Source: Pseudeuparius sepicola
Lineage: Eukaryota; Arthropoda; Insecta; Coleoptera; Anthribidae
Direction: 5' to 3'
Assembly: GCA_963920635.1 (NCBI GenBank)
Contig: OY987304.1
Span: 32,612,365-32,676,364 of the forward strand
DNA length: 64,000 bases
A model generated the notes under the pieces. The model was given only the letters and a program-made list of their open reading frames with translations, was not told where the DNA came from and made no database searches. Below, piece by piece: positions 35,884-46,176 of this stretch (position 1 is its first letter; each line of letters begins with the position of its first letter). Both the position numbers and the translations under genes were made by a program.

Positions 35884-36303
35884 AGACCGGGTGATAGTTA
35901 CAGATTTTTGGACGTGATTTTACCCAGCATGCCTTTCAAAGGACATTATATTGTGTATATTCTCACAATAATAAGGATTGAATCAGAGAGTCATCATGGC
36001 GTGGAAGAATTAATAAATAAAATATAAGTCCACGTGAGAAAAATATACCTTTGGGCCCACGCCTATGGTTTTCCGAGGAATGTTCTATTGTGAACTTCAT
36101 TATAAATCACATATGGTAGCCTGACTAAAATCATATCAAAACGCATATTTTTCGAATAAATGAAAACTCAGGTTTGCATACGAAGAACCCAGGATATCTC
36201 TCTGATTCATATCTTGTTATTGTGAGAATATACGCAACATAATGACCTTTGAACGGCATACTGAGTAAAATCACGTCCAAAAATCTGTCAGTATCTCCTG
36301 GTC
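35884..36303. mobile_element. 420-bp foldback, AGACCGGGTGATAGT ends (family E)
   Basis: AGACCGGGTGATAGTTACAG and TTTTTGGACGTGATTTTAC at the left are mirrored at 36265-36303. The inner pair TTCTCACAATAATAAGG / TTGTTATTGTGAGAATA extends the stem. One half is also seen at 17081-17345. Related ends (TAGACCGTCAGGTAGTGACA) bound 48871-49715. Intronic in the SAM gene. Confidence 0.85.
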
Positions 36304-36594
36304 AAGTACTTCGTACAGTATCGGCGACGCGCGTTGCGACAATTTAATTAGGAAGGAGCAAGGAGGTAAAATATAGCAGTGGCGGAACTAAATTATTTTT
36401 TCCCATTTTCTACTGGGGGGCTCTAGCGCCAGGGCCCCTATGGACGAGCCACGAGCTTTTTACTTAATTTAGCACTTGACGACAGAATGAAAAAATGGTC
36501 TTGAACGATTCGGAAATTTAATTTGTAACTTTGCTCTTACAACAAGGAATATGTTATGAACATTACAAATATACAAACATTTTTATTTTTGCAG

Positions 36595-36701
36595 GTTCCT
36601 GTAGCGTTTGTCTCCACTGTTCTCACTGCCACAACTCTGGATCGTCTCCAGAGCCAACGAATTCGACAGGAAATACGTCAGACTCAGGAGGAACCTCTTG
36701 A
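36595..36701 (+). CDS. Last coding exon of the SAM-domain gene: Cys/His-rich tail and stop
   Basis: The acceptor is TTTTTATTTTTGCAG. Joined in phase to the exon ending at 32497, the frame gives 34 complete codons plus the split Gly, then TGA at 36699-36701. The tail begins with CSVCLHCSHCH and runs on as Ser/Thr/Gly/Asn/Pro-rich sequence. The Cys/His spacing could bind a metal, but no named zinc-finger type was recognised. A longer open frame (36556-36771) overlaps in another phase but is incompatible with the upstream exon phase and reads through the acceptor, so it is treated as chance. A SAM domain placed near the C-terminus fits the polyhomeotic/SCM type. Confidence 0.75.
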
Positions 36702-37510
36702 AACTTATAATCATTTCATCGAAAGGGTATCATTTCGTTCACTAGCTGTTATTATTTATTTATTTCACTAAAACTAAAACGCAATATAGGATTAAGTATA
36801 AACCTTGTATAGGTACATCAAAGTGTTGTGCCTTGCATTGTACCTACCTAAAGTATCAACGTTATTTGTTACATTGATCTCTGATTTGAGTTCCAATAAT
36901 AACGAGGAAGTTAACTTCAGCAACAATAATAATAATTATTATTATTGCATTGACAATATGAGCCTGTCCTGCTAAACTATTTTGTTGCTGCTCTTGAAAT
37001 TTGAAAAAAGGTTATGTGATGTTATATTGCTATTATTAGTTAGTTATGGTTATTTCTCCTTCCTTGGAAAAGTACTTAAATTAATTACGCTGATTACTTA
37101 ATGTTGTAAATTAACCTGAAGTGCCTTTTCATTGGTACCTTATGAAACTTGTACATACAGACGTATTTTTGATAAATATGTGTAATAATGTTGCAATATT
37201 TAACTATTTATACATACCTAAGATAGTTCCTAATTTTAATACATCGAAGAAGTTAGTATAACCTAGAAGAGGTGTAGATTAGCATGTCGATCTGATCTAA
37301 GTATATTTTTTTATACTTGTATGTGTATTTACAACGCTGTTTGCTCAATTTGTTCAATATTTTTGTATAGTAAGTTCTCTGCAATATTTATATTGCTATA
37401 TCATTATATTATTTGTATTCAGAATTTTACAATATTTTTCACAAGAAGAATAACAATCAGCATTTTGTACCTAATGTATGTAATTTCAAATAAAATATTC
37501 CGTATTTAAA
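36702..37510 (+). other. Probable 3' UTR of the SAM-domain gene
   Basis: AT-rich sequence after the stop, free of the inverted-repeat elements that crowd the flanks. It has an AATAAA at 37489-37494 as a plausible poly-A signal and another at about 37730. An (ATA)/(TTA) palindrome at about 36925-36945 could fold. The end is not proven. 37510-38030 holds nothing else. Confidence 0.5.
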
Positions 37511-38583
37511 TATCAACTTTTAAATTACTTGTCCTGTCTGATTAGAGCACACAATCAAAATCTTAATGTTTTACTATTAAAACTTCTTGTTTATGTGTTT
37601 GTCAATAATTACCCTTTTTAGTTAATTCAACCTTTGATAATAATTCTCTTAAGCTCCAGTTCTCTAAATACCAGAGGACAAGTTGTTCTCTGTAAATACT
37701 ATATTTAAAACTATGACTAAATTATTTTGTAAAATAAATCTAGTAAATCTCTGAAATTCGCTGAATCAATATTGTCCTAGAGAATCTAAATAACTAGGAC
37801 TAGTTTGATTGGAATAATAGTATCGACCATACTAGACGTATAGGAAGAGTTCTGATGTAATACTAAAATAGTTTATTGAACTTCAAAACTATATTTTATT
37901 TTATGCTTACCTACTTAAAATCTGAAAACAGATAAGATTTGTAGAAGTCTGTTACAGTTGTTACCAACGAACAAAATTACTACATAGAGAATATATTGAA
38001 TAATTTTATAGAACGGGAGTGGTGAAAGGGGGTGCCATGATTTGAACTTAAAAAACCTTTTTAAAAACAAGCTTTTATTTAAGCCATGTAGTAATACGAA
38101 TATAAAATAAGTATAGGTTTTCGTTAAGGCAACGCCAAATTGCGACTAGCTTTTTGAAATCAAAATGTCCATAAAAGTAAGTAAGTACCAATTAATTTTA
38201 TTGGACAGCGATTGGTTTGTAAGCAAGTACTTGTCGATGTATGTATTTGTTCAATTCCTGCGACAAGCTTTTTGTAATTTGCCATTGAATTACCTTGACG
38301 AAAACCTAAACATATTTTATTTCCTTTTAGTGCATGTCTTAAATAAAAGCTTGTTTTTAAAAGTGTTTTTTGTTTTATTTTGTGCGTTTAATATTTATAC
38401 CCACGTCAAGGAGGCTGTGAAGAAAAAGGTAATCCACCATATATTTCTTCTATATCTATTTAGTATGACGTCACCCCCCTTAGCGTTTTCTACTCGTCAA
38501 ATCTTTTCACTTGATATCCATATCATGGAAAAATGTAATACGATATCTTGAAGCGGCGGCCATTTTGAATAATTTACAATATT

Positions 38584-40471
38584 AGTCGATTTTAGGCGAA
38601 TAACCATTACCTAATAACCGGTAAATACCAAACACGTTTATGCGATTCGGTTATTATTGGTTATAGCCAAGGCCTACTATAAAGACAGGCCCTGGCGCAC
38701 AAAAATCACGTGACCATCTTAGTTAGACGTTCATGTCATTTGTCACATAACTGAAAGCGGCAGCTTGGGTTTTGAGAAGTTTTCAATGTTTAAAGTGTTT
38801 TTAAACGTCTTAGTTTATATTTTAGAAACAAGTTTGTGTCTAGTGCGCGTGTGTCCTGGCGGAGGGGAACCGCCCAGGTGTTATTATGGCCTCTGGGTGT
38901 CTGGGTGGGAGTCGTGCCGTCCGCACCGACGCGACGCGTGAGCGCTGTAAGGGGAATTCTCCCCCGAACCCCAGAATAGGGAACCCGGAATGGACTATTA
39001 TGGACATGGACAGTATTGGACAGTGGAGCCTAAGACACAGAGGGGTGAACTGCTTACGGGAGATCCGCGAGTTCAGACGGTCTGGGTGGCTGGAAGCCGT
39101 TCCCGTTGACCACGTTCGGGTTTGTGTATTTATTGTATTCACCATTCACCTTGTGCGAAATAAATCAGTGTTGTAACGTACTCGAGGATTTTCGTTGTCG
39201 ACCTACGCCCTGATATGGTCTTTCACGCTGCCGATCAACTGAGACCTCGTCAATATTTTGAAGTATACCTACTGAGGTTAGTTTTCATTTTTATTTCGTA
39301 GAAAATAACCTAAATACCAAATATTGGGTCTGTTCTATGAATAAAGAGGTCTGTTTATATTATATTTATACATATTACAAAAGCCAGGAAGAAAGTGTCG
39401 CCATAACAAACATTTGTTTTGCCTCGGGATGAAAATTTCCGCCAAAAATGGATTCGTCAAATCCCAACTGAGATTTAACTTCTAAAAAACCCGTAAGTAT
39501 GTGTGGCTAACACATTTTCAAGAAAGTGGAACAATAATTAAAGTTTACAAATGTGTTGTGGGAGGAAAATACCTATAGAGAATATCACCTAAGCTAAAGG
39601 AAGGTGATGTCCCAACAATTTTTGAGAATATGCCAAAATATTGTGAGTGCAGTGCCGTTTAACTCTCAGCCTAAAACAGCTGAGGCAGGTTGAAAATTTT
39701 GAAAAAACAATTAGAGAAAGCTTGGATGCACAAATCCAATAATGTAATAGATGAAAGAAAACTTGCCAAATTGTTACGAAATTTGTTTTTTCTACTTATC
39801 TCCAAAAATGCCTTTCATTATATAGAACTAAGTTGGTCACGCGATTATGCGTTAGCGCCGTGGCCTGTCTTTATCGTTGGCCTCGGGTTATAGCTATCTG
39901 ACGTCACAAAAAGCCCTTCATACGTCATCGTTATAACCGGCAATAACCGCGATATTTACTCCACTCAGGAACAGCGTAATAATTTCCGCGATTATTGAAA
40001 ACAAATGTCGTTTGCTACATTTACCAATTTGTTGTGAATTTGAATTTTTAAAAACTTTTATATATTTTTTGATATAGGCAAGTGTAGTGTGTAGTCATTT
40101 TCATATTTTCGTGTAGATCCATAAATTTAGAAAAAAAGGGACAGGAGCCAAAATACCTCGCTTGTTTAAACGTTGGAGGTGGAGAGTGTGAAGATATCCC
40201 GGGTCCAGATTGAAGTCTGAGATATGGAAATAGCAAGTCTTCTGTTAAATGTAATTTAATTAAATTTTTTGTAACATACACACATATAAGAGGTTATAGA
40301 AAGGTAGTAGTGTGACATTTCTCCTTGGTTATTCGCCTAAATTACCTTTGGGTTAACCAATATGCATTTAGGCGAGTTTCAATGGTGAAATTTGTTGGTT
40401 ATTGAAGGGCTAAAACCAAGGACAACCAGAAAGATAACCGCGCTTAAAACCAGAGATCGCCTAAAATCGGC
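38584..40471. mobile_element. 1.9-kb inverted-repeat element inserted in the older repeat
   Basis: The left end AGTCGATTTTAGGCGAATAA and the right end TCGCCTAAAATCGGC are inverted copies. TATT flanks both sides (38580-38583 and 40472-40475), a likely target duplication. Near both ends are GGTTATT/AATAACC motifs. The interior contains a GC-rich segment (38690-39260, separate entry) and no transposase that could be recognised. Confidence 0.75.
38690..39260 (+). other. GC-rich transcribed-looking segment with AATAAA; possible solo LTR or captured exon
   Basis: 38886-39176 is open for 96 codons with no recognised domain, followed by AATAAA at 39159 and a TGTTGTAACG downstream. It then runs into GTTGTCGACCTACGCCC and TGGTCTTTCACGC, an arrangement resembling R-U5 and primer-site regions of insect LTR elements. 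No TG...CA borders or target duplication could be fixed. It lies wholly within the 38584-40471 element, so it was probably carried by it. Confidence 0.3.
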
Positions 40472-40621
40472 TATTGAGTAATATTCTAGATTATATTGTC
40501 ACCACCACCAAAACTCTGTGCAAAATTTCAGCTCAAACGGTAGGGTGGAATTGGTTAAAATTTGATTTCAAAATTTTACATACTAACACACAAAGCAAGT
40601 TAAATCTGGACCAATACTATA

Positions 40622-41442
40622 CAGGATGATTTTTTTAGGTCTACCACCGCGATTTTCTCGCTCATTTTGCGGCCTACAAAAAAAACGTAAGAAATAAAAA
40701 TGTGGCAATTTTGGACAGCTAAGAGGTGCTCAAAAGAAATCGGCATCCATGGCCAACTTGTCGCGCAATATTAAAAAAACCTCAAATTGAGCAAAACTAT
40801 TATTGGCCGTGGAATGTTTATTTTAAGAGACAGAGAAAAACTTTTATATTGAAAATTGATGGCACTGAGAAGCTTTATGCAAAAGGGTACTCAGATAGTT
40901 TCAGAAAATTACACAGGGTCTTCGGCTCTCTTGAGGCTATGAATTTTTTTTTGTTTATTTCTTATTAAGCGATTTTCTCGCTTATGTTGGGCCGCACAGA
41001 AAATGTGTAAGAAAACAAAATATGGCAATTTTGGTCAGCGAGGCGACATTAAAAAAGGAATGGGCCTCCATACCCAACTTTTCGCGGTGTACTAAAAAAA
41101 CCTAAAATCGACAAAAATTGTCATGGTCTCAAGAAAGCCGAAGACCCTGTGTAATTTGCTGAAACTATCTGAGCACCTGGGTTGATAAAGCTTCTCAGTG
41201 CCATCAATTTTCAATATAAAAGTTTTCCTGTGTCTCTTAAAATAAACATTCCACGGCTATTAATAGTTTTGCTCAATTTGAGCTTTTTTTAATATTGCGC
41301 GACAAGTTGGCCATGGATGCCGATTTCTTTCGCAGCACCACTTAGCTATCCAAAATTGCCACATTTTTATTTCTTACGTTTTTTTTGTAGGCCGCAAAAT
41401 GAGCGAGAAAATCGCGGTGGTAGACCTAAAAAAATCATCCTG
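40622..41442. mobile_element. 820-bp palindromic foldback, family D
   Basis: CAGGATGATTTTTTTAGGTC (left) pairs with TAAAAAAATCATCCTG (right), flanked by TAT(A). Mirror blocks: CTACCACCGCGATTTTCTCG, CGGCATCCATGGCCAACTTG, AAGAGACA(C)AG and CTTCTCAGTGCCATCAATTTT. An additional partial arm copy (GCGATTTTCTCGCTTATGTT, 40970) sits near the centre, so part of an arm is present three times. Confidence 0.88.
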
Positions 41443-41731
41443 TATATTAAAGACCCGAGTATGACGTTGTATTTCATTATTGCTTGCGGACTGGGGTGGC
41501 GCTACTCGACGAAAAAAATTGTTTATTATAGGTTATAGAGGGATATTCTGTGGTTATAAGAGCATGTCAGTTTCTGATATTTCCCATATTTTAAATATCC
41601 TGCTTTAGTAGGTAACATTTACGTTCTTCTTACGGTAACGTATTCCCTTGGCGGTCAATAGGTACTTTACAGTTTTGTCATATTAACAAAGCTTTTATAG
41701 GTGGATTAGTTTGTGATAACATGAAATTTCC

Positions 41732-42154
41732 ATGCTCATGAAGAAAATCGTATGCATAGACCATTACGTGAATGGCAGAAGAATAAACACTATTTTGGAA
41801 TTACGTGAAGATCTGTCCAACCATTTGAAGAAGCGAGAATTCTGGATATTATATTTGGAAGAGTATTTTGTAATGTATGCAAGAACTAAAGCAGAAAAAT
41901 ATTTGTCTATAGCTCCAAAGCGAACCAGTGGTCCACTATATATAAAGAAGAAACTGGAAAATCTAATGCGTTCTACGCTTCCGCTTTTTAGACTCGCTTT
42001 TCTTCATAAATCCAAGGAAATGGGTATGTCATGTAAACTTGTCAAATTAAAGGGACATAATAATCATTTTATTTTATTTTGGATGTTAAATTCGTTACAA
42101 CAGATATATTTGCATTATTTATTTTCTAAAGATTCTGCAACAATGGTGTTTTAA
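41732..42154 (+). CDS. Hypothetical 140-codon ORF, no recognised family
   Basis: The longest non-repeat open frame in the window. The translation is Lys/Leu/Arg-rich with no signal peptide, membrane segment or known motif. Its C-terminal part (CKLVKLKGHNN) is echoed in a second open frame at 18585-18650 with diverged DNA, so it may be a dispersed repeat or a gene-family fragment. No promoter or splice context was identified. Length over 100 codons is notable in DNA this AT-rich but is not proof of coding. Confidence 0.25.
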   Translation: MLMKKIVCIDHYVNGRRINTILELREDLSNHLKKREFWILYLEEYFVMYARTKAEKYLSIAPKRTSGPLYIKKKLENLMRSTLPLFRLAFLHKSKEMGMSCKLVKLKGHNNHFILFWMLNSLQQIYLHYLFSKDSATMVF

Positions 42155-42271
42155 CATTAAACCACCCTGTCGATTTTTTTCGTCATGTGGCGTCAGTGGA
42201 GATCGCTTGAAACAGCGCTATGCACTGGTCTTTAATAGTGTTGGTCGAGGTTAAATAAAAGCTTGTAACAT

Positions 42272-43068
42272 GGCGAGTGATATGTCGCTAACGACGTTTT
42301 TGGGACCAAAGAAAAATAATATAGAAAACATTCAGTACACCTCTGGTAAGCTAACCGAAATATTTCATGTAAGTATTTTTAATGTTTATCAATTATTTTT
42401 AATGAATTTGCAGTGCACGCATATTCTTTTCTCCTCCGTTGGCAAATGAGAATAAGTTCAAGTAATATAATTCGGAGAGTGCGAAATTCTGTCGGCGAAT
42501 TCAGGACGAACATATCTGAGTGTTTTTTTGTGTATCCCATTTTTTACACCACAATGCCTGCCCCTTCTACCAGCTTTTCCCTCATTGTTCTCCGAATCGG
42601 CCTGTAGAGCGCTTCGAATAGCCCCTATTTACCCAACGGTGAAATCACGAAATTAATGAGCGCGCAACAAAAAAGCTGTCATACAGCGGGCATTGACGAA
42701 ATCTATCGTTTGATTTCGTTTGGGAGCATCAGCCAGAGAAACGGAAAACAATAAAGGGTTCCTCTGATGTAACGCCGATATTTTTTAAAAAGTAGAGCTG
42801 AATTTCGTTTCTAAAAGCTTCTATAAAGAAATTTATATATTTTTTATTTATATAATATTTGTAGTTCTAGTTGTGTATTGTATTGCAGGTTATTATGTAA
42901 TAGAAACTTTTTAATACAATACACTTGCGGAACTTCTTGCATGGATTGACTAAACATTGCGCTTATCATCACAAAACGCCATAAAAAGGTATAAATAGCC
43001 TCCAAATTAAATCTGTAGGAGAAACAAAACATATTTTCTGGAGAAAATATAGTGACATATCACTCGCC
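42272..43068. mobile_element. 797-bp element with 18-bp inverted ends, containing an exon-like stretch
   Basis: GGCGAGTGATATGTCGCT at 42272 is inverted at 43051-43068 with one mismatch. Just inside the left end, an ATG at 42270 opens 33 codons closed by a consensus donor CAT|GTAAGT at 42369. This could be a first exon of the element's own gene or of a host gene. Its right part (42840-43040) resembles 49890-50140 (TAAATAGCCTCCAAA, ATATTTTCTG(G/T)AGA). Confidence 0.4.
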
Positions 43069-44006
43069 CTAGCCGTTTTATGATTCCATAGTAGTAGTGC
43101 ATTATTGGTGTATTCACTCTTGATTCTACAAAGAGCAGGTGTTATAACACTTCAAATATCTCAAGAAAATGCTGTATTCACATCATAAGCACCGGCATTT
43201 GCTTGAGGTCTTTTGGCGAATTTCCGCTCATTCATTTATATCACAATTTCTAAATTGCACGAGAAGACCGGCAACGCGTAATGACGCCTACCGGTAACTC
43301 AATAATTATTACAGATTACTAGATTACTTATACGGCAGGGCAAGTTCAGACACCGCCGGATAGATGGCTTTTCTCATCTCGTAAAGTAGGAGGATGATTT
43401 CTATGAATTCAACCGCAGCTAATGCATATCAGTAAAATTACTTCAAGGTATTGTTAAAAAAGCAGTCACAATTCGTTTTAGTCCTACGTTAAGTAAATTT
43501 AGTTTTATTGTTGCGAATTAAGTGCGGTTTATTAACTAAGTATTCTCAATACTCCTATACACCCACTACCCACTAATTACTTTTAATCGACACTGAAAAA
43601 TAAAAAAAAGGTATTAAATTCACTTAGACTATGCATACATTTTTTGAAATATCTGGGAAAAGGCAAAAAAAGTAAATGTACGATATATATATGTTGCGCA
43701 ACTGGCAACTCCGCGCCCCGAGGTTAGCAGCTGAATAGGTGAGCGGCGTTAACAGAGGGTTTTAATACACTTCTGAAAATATATTTTTCTTTTTTGTTGG
43801 CTTTTGAATTTTTTAAATTTCGGATTCGTATTAAGCTATTTTTTTCACTTGTGGTTAAGATTTTCTACATCATAACTGAATCGCCCTGTATCCGGGATGT
43901 TAAAGAAATTGAATGAATCCATTTACCACCGATTCTTTGGGCCAAAATAATGTGATTTTTCTAATACGAGTACCATCTTCCATTTACATATCTCTACTTA
44001 AAAATA
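43069..44006. other. No recognisable gene
   Basis: AT-rich sequence. A TGAATCGCCCTGTAT motif at about 43877 looks like a lone right end of the CAGGG class. Nothing else supported. Confidence 0.4.
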
Positions 44007-44216
44007 CAGGGTGTTTATTTTATTGTTTTTGGCAATTTATTTATTATTTTTGTCCATCTATCTCAGAAGAATTCTGTGACGTCAGGTAACGAAATGAGCA
44101 AGACCTTTTGTGGCTTCTCTCAGCTTTTCATTTTATTAATTCTGCGACGTTACCATTATGGCATTTGTATATTTTTTATGCACTCTGTATGTAGATACCT
44201 TTTCTGAAGCACCCTG
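44007..44216. mobile_element. 210-bp MITE sharing a TA with the next foldback
   Basis: CAGGGTGTTTATTTTATTG at the left and AAGCACCCTG at the right, with TA outside. Internal paired stretches TTCTGTGACGT and GCGACGTTACC are weak. The TA at 44217-44218 also precedes CAGGG of the next element, so the two are joined end-to-end through a single target dinucleotide. Confidence 0.65.
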
Positions 44217-44657
44217 TACAGGGTTTTTCCGTATATTTTTCAACCCACCCTAGAACCTCCATTTTTGATCCTAGAAAAAAACTTTTTATATGAAAGTTAT
44301 AGGATTTTTTACGGGCCGTTTGAATCTATTAACAGATGAAACAAATGAACGTCGGAAAATTGAGAAAAATATATAAACTTTTGTTTTTTAAATGGAACAC
44401 CCTGTATATTTTTGGATTTTTGAAATCTACTGGTTCTTCTGATTCCGACGATATATATATATATATATATGTTACATATTTGCTCCACCCGCCTGCTCAG
44501 TATTTCACGTTGCATAATTTGACTAGTGACTAGTAATTTGTATAGTGTAGATAAGGATCAAGAGACCCATGGAAAAACAAATTTGTATTTATTCATAGAT
44601 ATTTTAATAACTTTATTAGAAGCTTATTAACAACAAGAAAAATAAAATAATAAAGGG

Positions 44658-45280
44658 TTATATCTCGACGTATCCTCCATTAACTTCGTAACATCTTGTG
44701 ATATTGTTTTTGAATTTATTTAAGGCATTTCTAATGAATTGAGAGTCTTCCGTATTTAGCTCAAAAACCTCTAGTTCTAATTTATTTCGAAGGGTATTGA
44801 TATTTTCCCGTCTGTCATAATATATTTTATTTTTTAAATATCCCCACAGAAATATATCCAAGGAAGGCAGGTCCGGGCTCTTTGCCTGCCATCTACCATA
44901 CCATGGGTTCCTATTCATGAATCATATTTGTCATTCAAATAATTTGTTACCGACTTGATGTTATGTGGGGGTGCCCCATCTTGTTGCCAAATTAATTGTT
45001 GGCGATTCGGAAGATGTTGGAGTAAGACTTCAATTTCGTTCTCAAGGTAATTTTTGTATCTTTCTCCGGTTAAACTGCCTTCAAAAATAATCGGCCCCAA
45101 AACTCTATTTTCTAATATCCCACACCAAACGTTCAGTGATTGTCGACCTTGAATTTTAACAGCTTGATACTTATGTGGATTTTCTGTGTTCCAGTATCTT
45201 TTATTTCGCCTATTAAACATTCCGGCTGTTGTGAACATAGCTTCGTCCGTAAAAATTATTTTATTTAGTAAATCGTTAAC
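44658..45280 (-). pseudogene. IS630/Tc1-mariner transposase fragment (left arm and loop)
   Basis: Read on the minus strand it gives FTDEAMF (first catalytic Asp), WCGIL, a GPIIFEG block, WQQDGAPPHN (second catalytic Asp), then, after a stop and frame change near 44917, SPDLPSLDIFLWGYLKNK (third catalytic Asp). These are the DDE/D core motifs of an insect mariner-like family. The N-terminal HTH region is missing. The frame is broken at 44915-44930 by a stop and small indels, so the gene is dead. It ends with a stop near 44658. Confidence 0.9.
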
Positions 45281-45568
45281 AAATTATTTGAATGACAAAT
45301 ATGATTCATGGATAAGAAGACATGGTTCAATTAGATGGCAGGCAAACAGCCCGGACTTGCCTTCCTTGGATATATTTCTGTGGGGATATTTAAAAATAAA
45401 ATATATTATGACATACCGGAAAATATCAATACCCTTCGAAATAAATTAGAAGTAGAGATTTTTGAGCTAAATACGGAAGACTTTCAATTCATTAGAAATG
45501 CCTTAAATAAATGGAAAAACAATATCACAAGATGTTACGAAGTTAATGGTGGATACGTCGAGAGATAA
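45274..45568 (+). pseudogene. Same transposase, 3' part only, in the right arm
   Basis: This inverted copy of the transposase 3' third reads through the DKYDSWIRRHGSIRW and SPDLPSLDIFLWGYLK segments without the stop present in the left arm. It has a 1-base loss in an A run at about 45395, which shifts the frame; the last part (INTLRNKLE, ...CYEVNGGY) is in the next frame. The catalytic core with the first two Asp residues is absent. The two arms therefore carry different disabling lesions. Confidence 0.88.
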
Positions 45569-46176
45569 CCATTTATTATTTTATTTTTCTTGTTGTTAAT
45601 AAAGTTCCAATAAAGTTATTAAAATATCTATGAATAAATACAAATTTGTTTTTCCATGGGTCTCTTGATCCTTACACTATAATAGTCAAATTATGCAACG
45701 TGAAATACTGAGCAGGCGGGTGGAGCAAATATATATAATTGGAATCAGAAGAACCAGTAGATTTCAAAAATCCAAAAATATACAGGGTGTTCCATTTAAA
45801 AAACAAAAGTTTATATATTTTTCTCAATTTTTCGACGTTCATTTGTTTCATCTGTTAACAGATTCAAATGGCTCGTAAAAAATCCTATAACTTTCATATA
45901 AAAAGTTTTCTTCTAGGATCGAAAATGGAGATTCTAGGGTGGGTTGAAAAATATACGGAAAAACCCTGTACACGTCATCTGAGTAAAATCCCTAGAGAAA
46001 TATGTGATGGTGGCAATGAGACGAGTAAGTTACATGGTATTTTTCTTTGACCGATCTGTCACGTGATGAGATGTTTTGCCCTTCTCTATGTGTATGAACT
46101 AGCCTGTATTTTACTTAGAAATTCTGTGACGTCATTGAGATTCTAGCTTACACTATTTTAGGCAATATTTTCAAAT

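Larger units (their letters stand above)
38030..40610. repeat. Dispersed repeat (as at 19.0-19.6 kb), split by a 1.9-kb insertion
   Basis: The left part (about 38060-38583) has TAAATAAAAGCTTGTTTTT, ATCCACCAT, TCTACTCGTCAAATCTTTT and AGCGGCGGCCATTTTGAA. The right part (40472-40610) has ATATTGTCACC, GCAAAATTTCAGCTCAAAC and GCAAGTTAAAT. Put end to end in the order of the 19.0-19.6 kb copy, they form one repeat; the break falls in its ACAATATTGAGTA stretch. It carries only one of the three 119-bp units. No coding capacity. Confidence 0.78.
44219..45968. mobile_element. 1.75-kb foldback carrying mariner-family transposase relics in both arms
   Basis: CAGGGTTTTTCCGTATATTT is mirrored exactly at 45949-45968. 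The left arm (to about 44955) and right arm (from about 45270) are close inverted copies; a 314-bp loop is single-copy. A second CAGGGTGTTCCATTT pair lies about 190 bp inside each end, as in the 10.1 kb foldback. This is the only palindrome of the class here that holds transposase sequence, linking the CAGGG/TA class to IS630/Tc1-mariner. (AT)n at 44451-44470. Confidence 0.92.

Noticed and set aside
36556..36771. 71-codon frame over the last SAM-gene exon
   Set aside because: Runs through the splice acceptor and is out of phase with the upstream exon, whose phase-1 end demands the frame that stops at 36701.
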